DNA of 64,000 nucleotides. It comes from Bacteroidales bacterium (lineage in GTDB: Bacteria; Bacteroidota; Bacteroidia; Bacteroidales; UBA12077). Below the pieces are notes generated by a model. It was given only the letters and a program-made list of their open reading frames with translations. It was not told where the DNA came from and made no database searches. The first letter of the stretch is position 1. Each line of letters opens with the position of its first letter. The stretch is from positions 29,335 through 93,334 of the forward strand of contig JANQHE010000048.1 in assembly GCA_028282785.1 (NCBI GenBank), read 5' to 3'. Below are positions 62,969 to 64,000 of the stretch, in pieces. The translations under genes were made by a program, and so were the position numbers.

Positions 62969-63805
62969 ATGAAAAAATTTTTAAGTATTTTATTCATTGC
63001 AATTCTTATAATATCTTTATTTTTTGCATGTGAAGAAGAAGACAACGGAACTCCACCGGAATTACCTCCTTATGAATCAATGTTTATTGATTTCAGTGAC
63101 TTTACGGTTGACTCAAAAACCAGTTTTGAAAAATCTGTAAATAGTCAGACCAACTATTCTTTTGCCGCAGGAAATGTTGGATTCTGGAGCTTATTACTGT
63201 CTGCAACTCTTGTAGTTCCGGTAGCTGCATTTTATAATTCTTTCAATTATTCTCCGGAATATATAGGCAATGCTACCTGGGAATGGAATTATAAAGTTTC
63301 CGGATTTGCCAGTAATCATACCGCACGTTTAACCGGACAAATCAGAACAAATAATATTAAATGGGAAATGTATGTTGCTAAAGAAGGAGTTGGAGGTTAT
63401 GATGAATTTAAATGGTTCGAAGGCACCTCTGATTTAGATGGAAATGGTGGCGAATGGACTTTATATCATAGTTATGAATTTCAGGAAGAAGTATTAGGCA
63501 TTGAATGGAGTAAATCCGGTGATGAAATTAGCGAAATTACTTACACATTTACTCGAGAATTAAATGATAACCGTGAAACAGAACCATTCAACGGAAGTTA
63601 TTTAACTTACGGTTTACAAGAAGGTAATTACAACGCATTTTATGATATTCATTTTTATAATTATTGGACCCAACAATTTGTTGATTGTGAAATAGAATGG
63701 AGTACTACAGAATATTTCGGGCGTGTTAGAGCAGAATATAATTTCGAAGATGCAGAATGGCATTGTTGGGACAGTAGCGGTGACGATATTGAATGTAATA
63801 AATAA
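62969..63805 (+). CDS. Lipoprotein of unknown function
   Basis: This 278-residue protein has a lipoprotein signal (LSILFIAILIISLFFAC, Cys21) and an acidic linker (EEEDNGTPPELPPYES). The mature part is rich in aromatic strands (NATWEWNYKVSG, IEWSKSGDEISEITYTF, DCEIEWSTTEYF), suggesting a beta-barrel or sandwich. I recognise no family. A terminator follows 20 bp after the stop. Confidence 0.78.
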   Translation: MKKFLSILFIAILIISLFFACEEEDNGTPPELPPYESMFIDFSDFTVDSKTSFEKSVNSQTNYSFAAGNVGFWSLLLSATLVVPVAAFYNSFNYSPEYIGNATWEWNYKVSGFASNHTARLTGQIRTNNIKWEMYVAKEGVGGYDEFKWFEGTSDLDGNGGEWTLYHSYEFQEEVLGIEWSKSGDEISEITYTFTRELNDNRETEPFNGSYLTYGLQEGNYNAFYDIHFYNYWTQQFVDCEIEWSTTEYFGRVRAEYNFEDAEWHCWDSSGDDIECNK

Positions 63806-63824
63806 AACCAGCTTATAAATACCT

Positions 63825-63854
63825 AAAAAAGGAGCTCAATTCGACTCCTTTTTT
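63825..63854. terminator. Bidirectional terminator
   Basis: AAAAAAGGAG and CTCCTTTTTT form a 10-bp stem with a 10-nt loop between the lipoprotein gene and a convergent partial gene. Confidence 0.85.
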
Positions 63855-64000
63855 TTATTTATTGAAAACTTATTAATACAATAATTTGATAATGTATCTG
63901 AAACCGGTGTTACAGTAACATAATCAATGTAATAATAAGCTAATTTATTTTCATTTATGGTTTGCTGAATAGTACCTCGATAAACTGAAACATCTAATGT
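63836..64000 (-). CDS. C-terminal end of a secreted-type protein (5' part beyond the window)
   Basis: The minus strand is open from the edge to a TGA at 63836-63838. The visible end includes VSVYRGTIQQTINENKLAYY and YIDYVTVTPVSDTLSNYC. The (Y)YIDxVTVTP end is common to jelly-roll domains of Bacteroidota secreted or surface proteins. The stop lies inside the terminator stem, which is a tight but common arrangement. Confidence 0.6.
   Translation of the reverse strand, partial: TLDVSVYRGTIQQTINENKLAYYYIDYVTVTPVSDTLSNYCINKFSINKKKESN

Overview
The window is a low-GC (roughly 30%) chromosomal segment of a Bacteroidota bacterium, most likely from the Bacteroidales/Marinilabiliales side. Evidence for this: a type IX secretion C-terminal sorting domain, GWxTD, DUF6150 and FG-GAP-like proteins, a GG-Bacteroidales radical SAM peptide system, -7 boxes of the TAnnTTTG type, and ECF promoters of the TGTAAC/CGTC type. 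No rRNA, tRNA, CRISPR array or intact insertion sequence was found.

Positions 1-13800 (all minus strand) are a composite RiPP (ribosomally made peptide) cluster. It has a C39-peptidase ABC exporter and an HlyD adaptor (cut by the left edge), a split class I lanthipeptide dehydratase, a LanC cyclase, two lanthipeptide precursors, a decayed second lanC, a small secreted protein, and a GG-Bacteroidales set (precursor, SPASM radical SAM enzyme, pseudo-radical-SAM partner). Next come two large secreted proteins (13877-19369), one with NlpC/P60-like, PKD and type IX sorting regions.

Positions 19600-24800 are a plus-strand operon: sigma factor, zinc-finger membrane anti-sigma-like protein, TPR-CHAT protease, and two tandem small peptides whose leaders resemble lanthipeptide leaders but whose cores carry one cysteine or none. 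Positions 25000-29300 (minus) hold four more GG-type precursors, a truncated gene, three stand-alone LytTR DNA-binding proteins and a degenerate histidine kinase. Positions 29500-33600 hold a second TPR-CHAT gene with its own ECF sigma and membrane TPR partner. At 41400-43600 a C39-like/VKOR/thioredoxin fusion protein precedes two cysteine-rich GG peptides; 25029-25694 is a decayed copy of the same layout.

Three regulatory signatures tie the peptide loci together. (1) ACG-containing repeats spaced exactly 21 bp, preceded by GTCAAA and 9 bp, lie upstream of five peptide loci; these are strong candidates for LytTR operators. (2) A conserved leader element sits 20-26 nt before the start codon of five genes (four peptide precursors and one secreted protein). 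(3) A different leader element that folds as an H-type pseudoknot sits 25-26 nt before both VKOR-type precursors.

The rest (34000-41300 and 43690-64000) is mostly ordinary chromosome: an ECF sigma with divergent TGTAACC-N16-CGTC promoters, M64 peptidase, MscS channel, histidine kinases, RlmB, GWxTD protein, ABC-F ATPase, RNA methyltransferase, SpoIIE phosphatase, alanine:cation symporter, a MacAB-like efflux operon, class IV aminotransferase, uracil-DNA glycosylase, a large sensor-regulator fusion and a lipoprotein.
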